Shown: positions 52,368 to 61,855 of the stretch, piece by piece
Position numbering within the stretch: the stretch's first letter is position 1
How the letters are laid out: each line of letters starts with the position of its first letter
Assembly (NCBI GenBank): GCA_048262655.1
Contig: JBLXEY010000001.1
Location: 186,001 to 250,000, forward strand
Direction: 5' to 3'
DNA: 64,000 bases
Origin: JABMNT01 sp048262655
GTDB lineage: Bacteria; Pseudomonadota; Alphaproteobacteria; Rhodospirillales; Casp-alpha2
Program-made: the position numbers and the translations under genes
The notes under the pieces: generated by a model
Seen by the model: the letters and a program-made list of their open reading frames with translations, nothing else
The model's database searches: none
What the model was told of the DNA's origin: nothing

Positions 52368-54170
52368 ATGCGAATGACGAAACCCCGTTTAACTTACTTG
52401 CCGCTTAGCGGGTTGATATTTGCCTGTCTGCTTTTAAGTGCGCTGCCTACTCGTCTGGAAGCGGCGCGCCCGGATGGCCTTGACCAGGTAAACAGCACAA
52501 CTGACGGCACTCCAAATACACGGAAATCCGGTGCCTCCATTCTACAAGTGCAAAAAGCGCTTTCAGAAATGGGGTTCTATCTGGGAGATATTAATGGCCA
52601 CCTCAACCCGGAAACGGAAGCGGCAATCCGCAGTTATCAGCAATTAATTGGTCAACCGACTGATGGCCGGGTTACGCCACAGCTTTGGGAGTTACTAAGC
52701 AATGCGACGCAAGTCCGGACCCTTTTAAAACGTTTGGATACGGCCCGAAAGTCCGGCAAAGACAAAGCAACGGCAGCGCTCCTTGCCCATGAGGCAACAC
52801 GCGATCTTATTCGCGATAGCAAGGTTGAGCGGGCAAACCCAACGCGCAATGCCGACGCCTGCTTTGCAGACCCCACCGTTCGGTGCCTTTTGGCGGAATC
52901 CAGAGAAACCGTGAAGGCTGTTTTCAAACCTGAACTCAGGGATTGGGCGCTTGGTGAAATCCTGGTGGCCCAGGCGCGCGCCGGCCTGACGGACGCCGCC
53001 ATGGAAACGGCAGGCAAGATTCGCGACCCACGACTGATTGTCGTTGCTTTACGTGATATCGCTGAAGCGCTGGCATCTGGTGGCGATACAAGCGAAGCAC
53101 TGGAGGCCGTAAAAATTATCCCTGAACCGAAAAAAAGAGCAGAAGCCCTTTTAAAGATTGCTCAGATCCATGCCCGACAGAAAAACCTTGTCGGCATGCG
53201 GACGGCTGCCGGTGCCCTGCTTTCCATGATGCCCGCGTTATCATCTGAAGCGGAACAAATTCCCTTCAAAATGCAAATGGTGAGTATTTTACAACAGGCC
53301 CAAAGCCCGATCAGATCAAAGCGCTTACTCTGGGAGACAGAACGTCAAATCAGGGCATTTGAGGATAAAACCCAACTCAGTATCGGTCTCCGTCACTATG
53401 CAACAACGTTGGCTGAAATGGGTCAGATAGAGCTGGCTCAAGACTTTCTGCCTGAAATCACTCAGAAAGGAGACAAAGAAACCGTTTTCGTGGCACTTGC
53501 AAAAGCCATGGCCGATGCAAACGAGATACCCCAAGCCCTGGAGATCGTTAAAAAAATAGCCCCCCGCTACCGTGTAACCGTACTTAATCACATTGCGCTT
53601 CGGCAGGTAGAATCCGATAAGCTTGATCAGAGTCTGGAGATGGCAAGGGCCGCCATTGAAGAAATCAAGCGGCCATATGCCCTGTCATTTGCTCGCAGCC
53701 GACTTGCTTTGACCCTGCTGCAAATAGCCACGCGCCGTCAAAACACGTTTCCCGCCGAGGCTCCAAAAGAAACCAAGTATTTCGCACAAGCGGAGGAACT
53801 TGCTGCCCAAATCAAAGATAATCGCCTACGCGCCTACACCTACTGGTCCGCGGTCCATCAGCACGCCGAAGCAGGAGACCATGAAGGCACAGCAAAGATG
53901 CAGACGCTGGCCGCAAAAACGACCAACGAAATAAAAAGCAAACTCTCACAAGTCTGGATGTATGCTGATTTAGCCACTCAGAATGCCCGCCGTGAAAACC
54001 ATGACTTAAGCTGGGACGCCTTCAATAAGGCTCTGGAGATTGGCAGATTGATTGATAATTCCTGGGGCCGTGCCCGTTCGCTCGCCAAATTGGCACAAAC
54101 TCTTATTGAACTTGTGACGCCCGCAGAAGGCCTCGGCGATCTCCCCTCGGATCAACAGGAGGTCCAGTAA
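52368..54170 (+). CDS. Secreted peptidoglycan-binding/helical-repeat protein
   Basis: A 600-residue envelope protein. A signal peptide of about 32 residues ends RLEA. A peptidoglycan-binding-1 domain follows at about 56-112 (QVQKALSEMGFYLGDINGHLNPETEAAIRSYQ). The long C-terminal part from about 195 is a helical solenoid of TPR-like repeats, with recurring segments such as LGEILVAQARAGLTDAAMETAGKI and LRDIAEALASGGDTSEALEAV. It probably scaffolds a cell-wall or periplasmic complex. The frame also has an ATG at 52314, but the ATG at 52368 gives a clean signal peptide. Neither start has a strong ribosome site. Confidence 0.8.
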   Translation: MRMTKPRLTYLPLSGLIFACLLLSALPTRLEAARPDGLDQVNSTTDGTPNTRKSGASILQVQKALSEMGFYLGDINGHLNPETEAAIRSYQQLIGQPTDGRVTPQLWELLSNATQVRTLLKRLDTARKSGKDKATAALLAHEATRDLIRDSKVERANPTRNADACFADPTVRCLLAESRETVKAVFKPELRDWALGEILVAQARAGLTDAAMETAGKIRDPRLIVVALRDIAEALASGGDTSEALEAVKIIPEPKKRAEALLKIAQIHARQKNLVGMRTAAGALLSMMPALSSEAEQIPFKMQMVSILQQAQSPIRSKRLLWETERQIRAFEDKTQLSIGLRHYATTLAEMGQIELAQDFLPEITQKGDKETVFVALAKAMADANEIPQALEIVKKIAPRYRVTVLNHIALRQVESDKLDQSLEMARAAIEEIKRPYALSFARSRLALTLLQIATRRQNTFPAEAPKETKYFAQAEELAAQIKDNRLRAYTYWSAVHQHAEAGDHEGTAKMQTLAAKTTNEIKSKLSQVWMYADLATQNARRENHDLSWDAFNKALEIGRLIDNSWGRARSLAKLAQTLIELVTPAEGLGDLPSDQQEVQ

Positions 54171-54245
54171 TCAAAGTGCTTAAACCTGCCCTTACAGTGT
54201 GCAGGCCCGTCTATGACGGATGTCCTCCAATCGCACCAACGCAAC

Positions 54246-54274
54246 GGTGCTGCGAAGAAAGCACCAAATTTTTT
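54246..54274 (+). terminator. Probable Rho-independent terminator
   Basis: GGTGCT at 54246-54251 pairs with AGCACC at 54260-54265 over an 8-base loop and is followed by AAATTTTTT. It lies 76 bases past the stop of the solenoid protein gene. Confidence 0.5.
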
Positions 54275-54364
54275 GACCCGGGCCTTGCTGCGCCCGAATC
54301 CATACCCTAGAATCTCGCAAAATCAGACTAAGTGAACCTTTTTACCAATGTTCGGAACCTCTTT

Positions 54365-54952
54365 ATGTCCTTAGCCAAACGCCTTCTCCGCACCGTGTCG
54401 ACAGTTGGGGCTCTCGTTTTGCTGAGCAGTTGTGGAGCGACGGAAAAGGTAACACGTTTGTTCGAAGATCCCATTGTCCTGGCGTGCCCCGACAGTCGTA
54501 TTTTGGCTGATGCGGCGGAGTTAATTAGCTATGCCGAAGGTGGGGGGCGTGACTTAACGGACGTTAACGTAGAAGGTCAGATCGACAATATTGCACTCGC
54601 CTGTTTGACTAAAATCGACCGGGACACCCGAATTGGCGTCATGGAAGTGGAGGTCGGTCTCAATTTTGTTGCGACCCGCGGCCCGGCCAATAAAACACGA
54701 CAGGCAATTTTTCCATATTTTATCAGCGTTACCGACCTTGAAAAAAATGTTCTCTATCGAGAACAATTTGAAGTCGCTGTCGACTTTTCCGGAAATCGCA
54801 CAAAGTTTGGCTTTAGAAATACACCGATTACCATTGAGCTGCCTCTAAAGCCCGACGTTGGAGGCAAAAGCTATCTCGTGTATACCGGATTCGTCCTCAC
54901 GAAAGAGCAACTACAAGCGAACCGAATTCGCCGAAGTCAGGGCGAACAATAA
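54365..54952 (+). CDS. Lipoprotein of unknown function
   Basis: A 195-residue protein. The signal peptide (about 23 residues) ends in a lipobox LLSSCG, so it should be lipid-anchored. The mature part (EDPIVLACPDSRILADAAELISY and later LPLKPDVGGKSYLVYTGFVLT) resembles short alphaproteobacterial envelope lipoproteins of unknown role and is predicted to be mainly beta. The ATG at 54365 is preferred; a GTG at 54332 adds 11 residues before the same signal. It is a single gene between the solenoid protein and the glycine riboswitch. Confidence 0.75.
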   Translation: MSLAKRLLRTVSTVGALVLLSSCGATEKVTRLFEDPIVLACPDSRILADAAELISYAEGGGRDLTDVNVEGQIDNIALACLTKIDRDTRIGVMEVEVGLNFVATRGPANKTRQAIFPYFISVTDLEKNVLYREQFEVAVDFSGNRTKFGFRNTPITIELPLKPDVGGKSYLVYTGFVLTKEQLQANRIRRSQGEQ

Positions 54953-55146
54953 CCCCGCCGCACCGTTCTCCGATATCGGTCAATCGCCCCGGGGGAACAG
55001 CCTGCAATTTCTTTTCGGCTTTCAAAACGTCGAGAGATCCAGATGACCAACATCACCCGCCCACCAAATTGATTACATTAAACCATCTCGCTTTTATTGA
55101 CGCCTTTGCAGAAGCATGAGATAAATAAAGTCTCTCAGTTAAACGT

Positions 55147-55345
55147 TGTGGGAGAGTTCGGTACTCATTTGTATCGGCGCCGAAGGAGCAACCGCCCCGG
55201 AAACTCTCAGGCTTCAGGACCGCAACGCAATGAGACTCTGGAAAGCGGGTTTTTGCCAAAGGCAACAAACCCCACCGAAGATGTAAGCCGGAGCGCGTTT
55301 TAGCCTCGGTCAATCTTTCAGGTTCCCAGACAGAGGGGGCGCCTT
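55147..55345 (+). ncRNA. Tandem glycine riboswitch
   Basis: Two consecutive glycine aptamers precede gcvT. The first runs GGGAGAG (55150), CGCCGAAGGAGCAA (55178-55191), AACTCTCAGGC (55202-55212) and GGAC...GACTCTGGA (to about 55242). The second has CACCGAAGATGTAAG (55273-55287), GTCAATCTTTCAGGT (55309-55323) and CAGACAGAGGGG. These are the conserved cores of the glycine riboswitch. Tandem forms usually turn expression on when glycine is abundant, which fits control of the glycine cleavage operon. About 75 bases separate it from the gcvT start. Confidence 0.93.
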
Positions 55346-55420
55346 GCCATCGATCAGGGACAGTTCAGCTGTCGCTTTGAGATTGGTCAGGCTGGCCTTA
55401 ACTTACTGTCGGGGGACGTT

Positions 55421-56527
55421 ATGTCTGATACTCCGTTATTACTGACACCACTGGATGCACTTCATCGTGAAGAAGGGGCCAAAATGGCTGCCTTTGCCGG
55501 TTATGATATGCCTGTGAGTTATCCGTTGGGTGTTTTGAAAGAGCACGAACACACCCGCACTGCCGCATCACTTTTTGATGTCTCCCATATGGGCCAGGTC
55601 ATGTTGCGTGGCGAAGGTGTCATTGAAGCTGTCGAGAGCTTGGTGCCCGGTGATATTGCGGGACTTGCCAACCATGGCACGCGCTACACACTGCTCACGA
55701 ACGATCAAGGTGGTATCCACGATGACCTGATGGTGTCGCGCCTTGGTGATGCGATTTATATGGTCGTTAATGCCGCCTGCAAAACCGAGGACATTGCCTA
55801 TATCCGCGAGCGAATTGGCGAACGAGTGGACATTGAAGAACTCAATGACCGCGCTCTTTTGGCGCTTCAGGGGCCAAAAGCTGCGCAAGTCTTAACCCGC
55901 TTTTCAGCTGCCGTGCAGCATATGAATTTCATGAGCATTGCCGAAATCCACATCAACGACATGGCCTGCCTGATCACGCGATCCGGCTACACCGGTGAAG
56001 ATGGGTACGAAATTTCAGTACCTGCCGAGGCCGCCGAAGATTTGGCTCAATTGTTGTTGGGAGAAGAGGAAGTGGCTTTGGCGGGATTGGGTGCCCGCGA
56101 CTCACTGCGCCTCGAAGCAGGGTTATGTCTTTACGGTAACGATATTGATACCACGACAACGCCCATTGAAGCGTCACTGACCTGGGTCATAGGTAAAAGC
56201 CGACGCGAAAATGGCGGCTTTCCGGGCGACAAAATCATTCTCGATCAGATCCTCAATAAAGCGCCGCGCAAACGGGTCGGGATCAAACCCGATGGCCGGG
56301 CGCCAGCCCGTGCCGGCACGGAAATCACCGACATGGAAGGCAATGTCATTGGGGCCATCACCAGTGGCGGCTTTGGCCCCACCGTCGGCGGTCCCATCGC
56401 TATGGGATACGTGAAAACCGAATTTTTTAAGCCGGATACACCGGTTCAGTTGCTGGTACGCGGCAAGGCGTTACCCGCAAAAACCTTCAAACTTCCCTTT
56501 ACACCGCACCGCTATTACGCGGGCTAA
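55421..56527 (+). CDS. gcvT: Glycine cleavage system T protein (aminomethyltransferase)
   Basis: A 368-residue T protein. It begins LLTPLDALHREEGAKMAAFAGYDMPVSYP. It carries the FDVSHMGQ folate-domain motif near 50, the ITRSGYTGEDGYEI motif near 187-200 and the C-terminal barrel ending MGYVKTEF...LPFTPHRYYAG. It moves the methylene group from the lipoyl arm of GcvH to tetrahydrofolate and releases ammonia. GGGGGA precedes the ATG. First gene of gcvT-gcvH-gcvP, under the tandem glycine riboswitch. Confidence 0.96.
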   Translation: MSDTPLLLTPLDALHREEGAKMAAFAGYDMPVSYPLGVLKEHEHTRTAASLFDVSHMGQVMLRGEGVIEAVESLVPGDIAGLANHGTRYTLLTNDQGGIHDDLMVSRLGDAIYMVVNAACKTEDIAYIRERIGERVDIEELNDRALLALQGPKAAQVLTRFSAAVQHMNFMSIAEIHINDMACLITRSGYTGEDGYEISVPAEAAEDLAQLLLGEEEVALAGLGARDSLRLEAGLCLYGNDIDTTTTPIEASLTWVIGKSRRENGGFPGDKIILDQILNKAPRKRVGIKPDGRAPARAGTEITDMEGNVIGAITSGGFGPTVGGPIAMGYVKTEFFKPDTPVQLLVRGKALPAKTFKLPFTPHRYYAG

Positions 56528-56551
56528 CAATCAAGAAAACAGGAGATAAAC

Positions 56552-56929
56552 ATGGCAATGAAATACAGTGAAGAACACGAATGGGTAACCGTAGACGGTG
56601 ATGTCGCGACGGTGGGTATTACGGATTATGCCCAAAAGGCTTTGGGGGACATCGTTTTTGTTGAAGCGCCAGAAGTTGGCAGCACCGTCATGCAAGGCGA
56701 CGAATCCGGCGTCGTCGAATCTGTAAAAGCCGCCAGTGATATCATTTCACCGGTCTCTGGTGAAGTTGTTGAAATCAACGAAGATCTGGAAAGCACCCCC
56801 AACTCTGTCAACACGGACCCGACGGGTGACGGCTGGATGTTTAAGGTCAAACTTTCCGATGCGGGTGAGCTTGACAGTCTTATGGATGAGGACGCCTACA
56901 AGGCACATTGTGAAAGCTTGGATGGATGA
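56552..56929 (+). CDS. gcvH: Glycine cleavage system H protein
   Basis: A 125-residue lipoyl carrier. The lipoylated lysine is Lys59 in ESVKAASDI, and the flanking GDIVFVEAPEVG and SPVSGEVVEIN strands are canonical. It shuttles the aminomethyl and hydride groups between the P, T and L proteins. AGGAG precedes the ATG by about 7 bases. The stop overlaps the gcvP start by 4 bases. Confidence 0.97.
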   Translation: MAMKYSEEHEWVTVDGDVATVGITDYAQKALGDIVFVEAPEVGSTVMQGDESGVVESVKAASDIISPVSGEVVEINEDLESTPNSVNTDPTGDGWMFKVKLSDAGELDSLMDEDAYKAHCESLDG

Positions 56930-59814
56930 CAAAATTATCTTTGAATGATTTGGAGCGCGCCGACGAATTTGTCGACCGCCACATTGGACCGAGCGATGCA
57001 GACGTCGCGAACATGCTGGATTACATCGGCGTTGCCTCGTTAGATGAGATGGTCGATAAAGGTGTTCCGGGCCCGATCCGTAGTGACGAAGCGTTAACAG
57101 CGGAGCCGATCACCGAAGCGAATGTTCTGGCAGAGATTGCCGATCTGGCATCGCGAAACCGCGTTTTCAAATCTTTCATTGGTATGGGATATCACGATAC
57201 GCATATCCCGTCTGTTATCTTGCGTAACGTTCTCGAAAACCCGGGATGGTACACATCCTACACACCGTATCAGGCAGAGATTTCCCAAGGCCGAATGGAA
57301 GCGCTTTTGAACTTCCAGCAAATGATTGTTGATCTGACAGGCATGGAACTTTCCAACGGGTCGATGTTGGATGAAGGCACGGCAGCAGCCGAAGCCATGA
57401 CACTCATGAAACGCATGAGCAAAGCAAAAAGCGAGACGATTTTTGTCGCTGCCGATTGCCATCCGCAAACGATCGCGATCATCGAAACCCGGGCCGAACC
57501 CATGGGCTATACTGTTCAGGTCGGCAACCCGGAAACAGACCTGAACCCGGATGAGGTGTTTGGTGTCATTCTTCAATACCCGGCGACCAACGGCTCCATC
57601 CCCGACTACCGCGCATTGGTTGAACGCATTCATGAAACCAAAGCGCTGGTTACGGTCTGCGCGGATCTGCTGAGCCTTGTGATGCTCACACCTCCTGGCG
57701 AATGGGGAGCTGACGTAGCTGTTGGCTCGGCTCAGCGCTTTGGTGTGCCGATGGGATATGGCGGCCCGCATGCCGGTTACATGGCAACCAAAGAAGCCTT
57801 CAAGCGCGCCATTCCCGGCCGCTTGATCGGTGTCAGTATCGACGCCCAAGGCAACCAGGCCATGCGCCTGGCCTTGCAAACCCGCGAGCAACATATCCGC
57901 CGCGAGAAAGCCACATCCAACATTTGCACGGCGCAAGTGTTACTGGCCAACATCGCCGGGTTCTACGCCACCTATCACGGCCCCAAGGGCCTTAAGACCA
58001 TCGCCAACAGAACCCATCGCCTGACTGCCATTTTGGCGGCTGGCCTCAAACACCTTGGTATTGATATCGAGAATGATAACTTCTTCGACACTCTGACCCT
58101 TAACGTCGGTGCTGATGCCGATGCCATTCACGCCCGTGCCGCAAAAGCTGGCATGAATTTGCGGGTTATGGAGAACGGCCAGATCGGTATTTCCTGTGAC
58201 GAGGCGACCAGCCGACAGGACATTGAAGGTCTGTGGCATGTGGTCAGTGGCAAAACTGATATCAGCCTTGATGTCAGCGCGCTTGATGCGGAGACGCCCG
58301 ATGCCATCCCGGCAGATCTGGTCCGCACGTCTGATTATCTGACCCATGAGGTCTTTAACAGTTATCATTCGGAAACTGGCATGATGCGGTATTTGCGGAT
58401 GCTCGAAGATCGCGACCTGGCGCTTAACCGGGCCATGATCCCGCTTGGATCCTGCACCATGAAGCTCAATGCTGCCACCGAAATGATCCCGGTTACGTGG
58501 AAAGAGTTTGGCGGCATTCACCCCTTTGCCCCCATCGATCAGGCGGAAGGTTTACTGGAGTTAATTAAGCAATTGGAAGACATGCTGGTTGAGATCACCG
58601 GCTATGCTGCCGTCTCCCTGCAGCCCAATGCGGGAAGCCAGGGCGAGTTCGCGGGCCTTCTATGTATTAAGAAATACCACGAATCCCGCGGTGACCATCA
58701 CCGTGATATCTGCATCATTCCGTCTTCCGCCCACGGCACTAATCCGGCCAGTGCGGCAATGGCGGGAATGAAAGTCGTGGTCGTTGAATGCGATCACGAC
58801 GGCAACATCGACATGGCGGACTTGAAGGCCAAGGCCGAATTGCATTCCGAAAACCTGGCGGCGCTGATGGTCACCTACCCCTCAACCCACGGCGTGTTTG
58901 AGCTGGCCATTCGCGAAGTCTGCGATGTCATCCATCACCACGGTGGTCAGGTTTATGTGGATGGTGCCAACCTGCAAGCCATGGTTGGTATCTGTAAACC
59001 CGGTCAGTTTGGCGGCGATGTTTCGCACTTGAACTTGCACAAAACGTTCTGCATTCCGCACGGCGGCGGCGGTCCCGGCGTTGGCCCCATTGGCGTGGCC
59101 GAGCATTTGGCCCCTTTCCTGCCAACCCACCCGCTGGTCCCGGAAGCAGGCCCCAAAGGTGGCATTGGCGCGATCTCGGCGGCTCCTTGGGGGTCGGCCA
59201 GCATTCTTCCCATATCCTGGAGTTACATCCGGATGATGGGCGGCGCAGGCCTTACCAAAGCGTCGCAAGTCGCAATCTTGAATGCCAACTATCTGGCGAA
59301 GCGACTGTCTGGTCATTACAAGGTACTCTACACTGGCCTGGGTGATCTGGTGGCGCACGAGTGTATTCTCGATACCCGTCCGCTGAAAGACGATGCCGGG
59401 ATCACGGTTGACGATATTGCAAAGCGTTTGGTCGATTACGGGTTCCACTCACCGACTATGTCCTGGCCGGTACCGGGGACTTTGATGGTCGAGCCGACGG
59501 AATCAGAAACCAAGGAAGAACTGGACCGCTTCGCCGATGCGATGATCGCCATCGCCGAAGAAGCCAAACGGGTGCAGGCGGGCGACTGGCCTGCCGATGA
59601 CAACCCCTTGTTCAACGCGCCCCACACCGCCAGCGTTATCGCTGCTGATGAATGGACACATCCTTACAGTCGCGAGATTGCGGCCTATCCGGTTGAAAGC
59701 CTGCGCAAGACCAAATACTGGGCACCGGTCGGTCGGGTCGATAACGTGTATGGTGATCGCCACCTCGTCTGCACCTGCCCATCCATCGACGATTACCGGG
59801 AAGCTGCGGAATAG
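56926..59814 (+). CDS. gcvP: Glycine dehydrogenase (decarboxylating), P protein, full-length
   Basis: A 962-residue single-chain P protein; many bacteria split it into two subunits. The N-terminal half has FIGMGYHDTHIPSVILRN and YTPYQAEISQGRMEALLNFQ. The C-terminal half carries the PLP lysine Lys706 in LNLHKTFCIPHGGGGPG. It decarboxylates glycine and loads the aminomethyl group onto GcvH. Its ATG overlaps the gcvH stop. The last 14 bases plus 3 more recur exactly about 1 kb downstream (60782-60798), flanking an inserted AT-rich segment. Confidence 0.97.
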   Translation: MTKLSLNDLERADEFVDRHIGPSDADVANMLDYIGVASLDEMVDKGVPGPIRSDEALTAEPITEANVLAEIADLASRNRVFKSFIGMGYHDTHIPSVILRNVLENPGWYTSYTPYQAEISQGRMEALLNFQQMIVDLTGMELSNGSMLDEGTAAAEAMTLMKRMSKAKSETIFVAADCHPQTIAIIETRAEPMGYTVQVGNPETDLNPDEVFGVILQYPATNGSIPDYRALVERIHETKALVTVCADLLSLVMLTPPGEWGADVAVGSAQRFGVPMGYGGPHAGYMATKEAFKRAIPGRLIGVSIDAQGNQAMRLALQTREQHIRREKATSNICTAQVLLANIAGFYATYHGPKGLKTIANRTHRLTAILAAGLKHLGIDIENDNFFDTLTLNVGADADAIHARAAKAGMNLRVMENGQIGISCDEATSRQDIEGLWHVVSGKTDISLDVSALDAETPDAIPADLVRTSDYLTHEVFNSYHSETGMMRYLRMLEDRDLALNRAMIPLGSCTMKLNAATEMIPVTWKEFGGIHPFAPIDQAEGLLELIKQLEDMLVEITGYAAVSLQPNAGSQGEFAGLLCIKKYHESRGDHHRDICIIPSSAHGTNPASAAMAGMKVVVVECDHDGNIDMADLKAKAELHSENLAALMVTYPSTHGVFELAIREVCDVIHHHGGQVYVDGANLQAMVGICKPGQFGGDVSHLNLHKTFCIPHGGGGPGVGPIGVAEHLAPFLPTHPLVPEAGPKGGIGAISAAPWGSASILPISWSYIRMMGGAGLTKASQVAILNANYLAKRLSGHYKVLYTGLGDLVAHECILDTRPLKDDAGITVDDIAKRLVDYGFHSPTMSWPVPGTLMVEPTESETKEELDRFADAMIAIAEEAKRVQAGDWPADDNPLFNAPHTASVIAADEWTHPYSREIAAYPVESLRKTKYWAPVGRVDNVYGDRHLVCTCPSIDDYREAAE

Positions 59815-59817
59815 GAA
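59801..59817 (+). repeat. 17-bp direct repeat, left copy (gcvP 3' end)
   Basis: AAGCTGCGGAATAGGAA spans the last four sense codons and stop of gcvP plus 3 bases. An identical copy is at 60782-60798. The two copies bound a 964-base segment holding one hypothetical gene. Confidence 0.85.
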
Positions 59818-59886
59818 AAAAAAGAAACCGCCTTTAACGTCCCATCCGAGGAATTTGGATCTAAAGATTAAAGCCCGCTGAAAATA

Positions 59887-59929
59887 AAAAACCGTTGTAG
59901 GCGTTTTAAACACCTACAACGGTTTTTTT
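59887..59929 (+). terminator. Rho-independent terminator downstream of gcvP
   Basis: A stem of about 14-15 bases (AAAACCGTTGTAGG at 59888-59901 with its complement at 59913-59926) is followed by a T-run. A-rich flanks make it likely bidirectional with the convergent gene at 60003. It lies inside the segment bounded by the 17-bp repeats. Confidence 0.9.
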
Positions 59930-60002
59930 GTGATTCTACCGAAAAATTTTAAACCCAAAAATGTTACCTGACATATGAAACGGTAGCGTTACCGAATGAG
60001 AA

Positions 60003-60557
60003 TCACACTTCTCCCGGCACAGCCTCTGGTTTGATGTTTAAGTAATTTTCTATTTTTTGCTCAATAAAAATCGCCTGCTCTTGTAATTTAAGCCCACTGA
60101 CTAACTTCAAATTTTGGCCTGACTTGCTAATTACCCTCACTTCGAAACTTTCTCTGTGAGTTCTAGTGTACCATGACGTCGTTTTTTTTACATAAAGCTG
60201 CCTGATGTCACCAGAAGATATTTTTGTATTCCCCTTCCAAGGAACCGGGCCATGACGAACAACAACTTCGATGAGACTTACCATGATGCACGTTGTGTTA
60301 AGCCAGCCTGCAATGACATAGTATGTGATCCCCACACCAACAAGAACATGCCCAATTGGAAATAGAATTGTAAACAGATTTCCAGATCCTAGGGCGATAC
60401 CATACCAATTAATTATAAACCCATCCCAAATGATGGCAAAGACGGTCATAAACAGAATCTCCATACCAAACCACTTTCGACTGATTTCGATATGTGTTCC
60501 ATGATCGTCAAACTTAAGGTTTTCAGGTAGACCGATATCTACCATGCGTTCCGTCAT
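60003..60557 (-). CDS. Hypothetical membrane protein
   Basis: A 184-residue protein I do not recognise. Two hydrophobic segments lie at about 31-50 and 60-87, followed by a soluble C-terminal domain rich in beta residues (YVKKTTSWYTRTHRESFEVRVISKSG), perhaps a pleckstrin-like fold as in other small two-helix proteins. The codons are more AT-rich than in the gcv genes. It is the only gene between the two 17-bp copies of the gcvP end, which suggests it arrived with that segment. Confidence 0.7.
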   Translation of the reverse strand: MTERMVDIGLPENLKFDDHGTHIEISRKWFGMEILFMTVFAIIWDGFIINWYGIALGSGNLFTILFPIGHVLVGVGITYYVIAGWLNTTCIMVSLIEVVVRHGPVPWKGNTKISSGDIRQLYVKKTTSWYTRTHRESFEVRVISKSGQNLKLVSGLKLQEQAIFIEQKIENYLNIKPEAVPGEV

Positions 60558-60972
60558 AATCTTTCCTTTTCCCCTTATGAGTTTCCCACATTTGTCCGGT
60601 CTTAGCTTTGAAACCCAACCTGACGGGGAATATTTTTATTAAATACGATCAATAGATTAAACTTTTTGGAAAATGTGTCTAGTCGTTGACCCTTTAATTC
60701 CTATAACCTGTTCAGAAAGCCGCCCCTTATATATCGTCAACGGTGCACTGATATTCGTGCTATATAATTATGGCGATCGTAAAGCTGCGGAATAGGAACA
60801 CACAACCATCTGTCGGCAGCATCTCCCTCCAATGGAATGTGGTTGACAGATGGCCTCTATTTATTGTGATTGCTTCCAAAATGGAAACAGTTAAACCGCA
60901 AACCAGCCATTTACCTGCATCCGAGAAAGCCCCATATAGGGCTTAACAACAGCACTGAATGGAGTCTTTCGC
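60558..60972. other. Intergenic region with repeat of gcvP end and an inverted repeat
   Basis: The first 220 bases are AT-rich and hold no gene. At 60782 the gcvP-end repeat appears. At 60806-60814 CCATCTGTC pairs with 60845-60853 across a 30-base loop. The latter may be the original gcv operon terminator, cut off from gcvP by the inserted segment. The pirin promoter should lie in the last 100 bases. Confidence 0.5.
60782..60798 (+). repeat. 17-bp direct repeat, right copy
   Basis: Identical to 59801-59817, including the gcvP stop codon, but not preceded by gcvP sequence. It marks the right border of the inserted segment. Confidence 0.85.
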
Positions 60973-61806
60973 ATGGCAACGCCCCGATCCGTTAAAACCA
61001 TTGTCCCCGCCGTCCGCACCCAGGAAGGCGCTGGCGTGTTTATCTGGCGCAGTATTGGCAAACAGGATATCCCCGAGTTAGACCCATTCCTGTTGCTGGA
61101 TTCATTCGGCACCGAAAACCCCGATGATTACATCGCCGGTTTCCCCGATCACCCGCACAGGGGGTTCGAGACGGTGACCTACATGATTGAAGGTGCCATG
61201 CGGCACAAAGATAGCACCGGTGGCGAAGGCCTGTTAGGCCCCGGCTCCATCCAGTGGATGACCGCCGGGCGCGGCATTGTGCATTCGGAAATGCCGGAGC
61301 AAGAAGAAGGCAAGATGCAGGGGTTTCAGTTGTGGGTGAACCTGCCCGCCAAAGACAAAATGTGCCCACCGCGCTATCAGGACATTGACCCGAGCGATGT
61401 GCCGGAAACAACAACTGATACCGGTGCCAAAATCCGTGTTCTCGCCGGAACCACCAATGGCGTCACTGGCCCAATTAACGGCGTCTCCGTTGATCCCTTA
61501 TACATTGACGTGAAGCTCGAAGCCGGCGGCTCCCACACCCAGCCAACCACAGCCGGGCATACGAGCTTTGTTTATGCCTTTGAAGGCTCGGTCGATGTCG
61601 GCGGCACCCACGTCGGCCTTAACCAACTGGCAATCCTCAACGATGGCGATGAAGTCCAGCTCACGTCCAACGACGGCGGCCGCGCCATCATCGTCGCTGG
61701 CCGTCCCATCGGGGAGCCTATCGCGCGTTATGGCCCATTTGTTATGAATACGAATGATGAAATACGGGAAGCTATAAATGACTACCAGACAGGGAATTTT
61801 TTGTAA
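60973..61806 (+). CDS. Pirin family protein
   Basis: A 277-residue bicupin. The metal ligands are His60, His62 (DHPHRGFE), His104 and Glu106 (GIVHSEMPE), as in human pirin and bacterial YhhW. Members include quercetin dioxygenases and regulators of pyruvate metabolism; which applies here is unclear. The C-terminal pirin domain covers about 180-275. Degenerate partial copies follow at 62492-62992 and 63933-64000. Codon use is GC-rich, unlike the AT-rich genes around it, so this intact copy is probably the resident gene. Confidence 0.93.
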   Translation: MATPRSVKTIVPAVRTQEGAGVFIWRSIGKQDIPELDPFLLLDSFGTENPDDYIAGFPDHPHRGFETVTYMIEGAMRHKDSTGGEGLLGPGSIQWMTAGRGIVHSEMPEQEEGKMQGFQLWVNLPAKDKMCPPRYQDIDPSDVPETTTDTGAKIRVLAGTTNGVTGPINGVSVDPLYIDVKLEAGGSHTQPTTAGHTSFVYAFEGSVDVGGTHVGLNQLAILNDGDEVQLTSNDGGRAIIVAGRPIGEPIARYGPFVMNTNDEIREAINDYQTGNFL

Positions 61807-61855
61807 TTCGTCAATTCTAGCCAGTTTATGCGATGCAACGGTAATATTATCGTTA

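Noticed and set aside
57094..59448. Long minus-strand open frames opposite gcvP (up to 280 codons)
   Set aside because: gcvP is unambiguous along its whole length; these are antisense shadows caused by codon bias.
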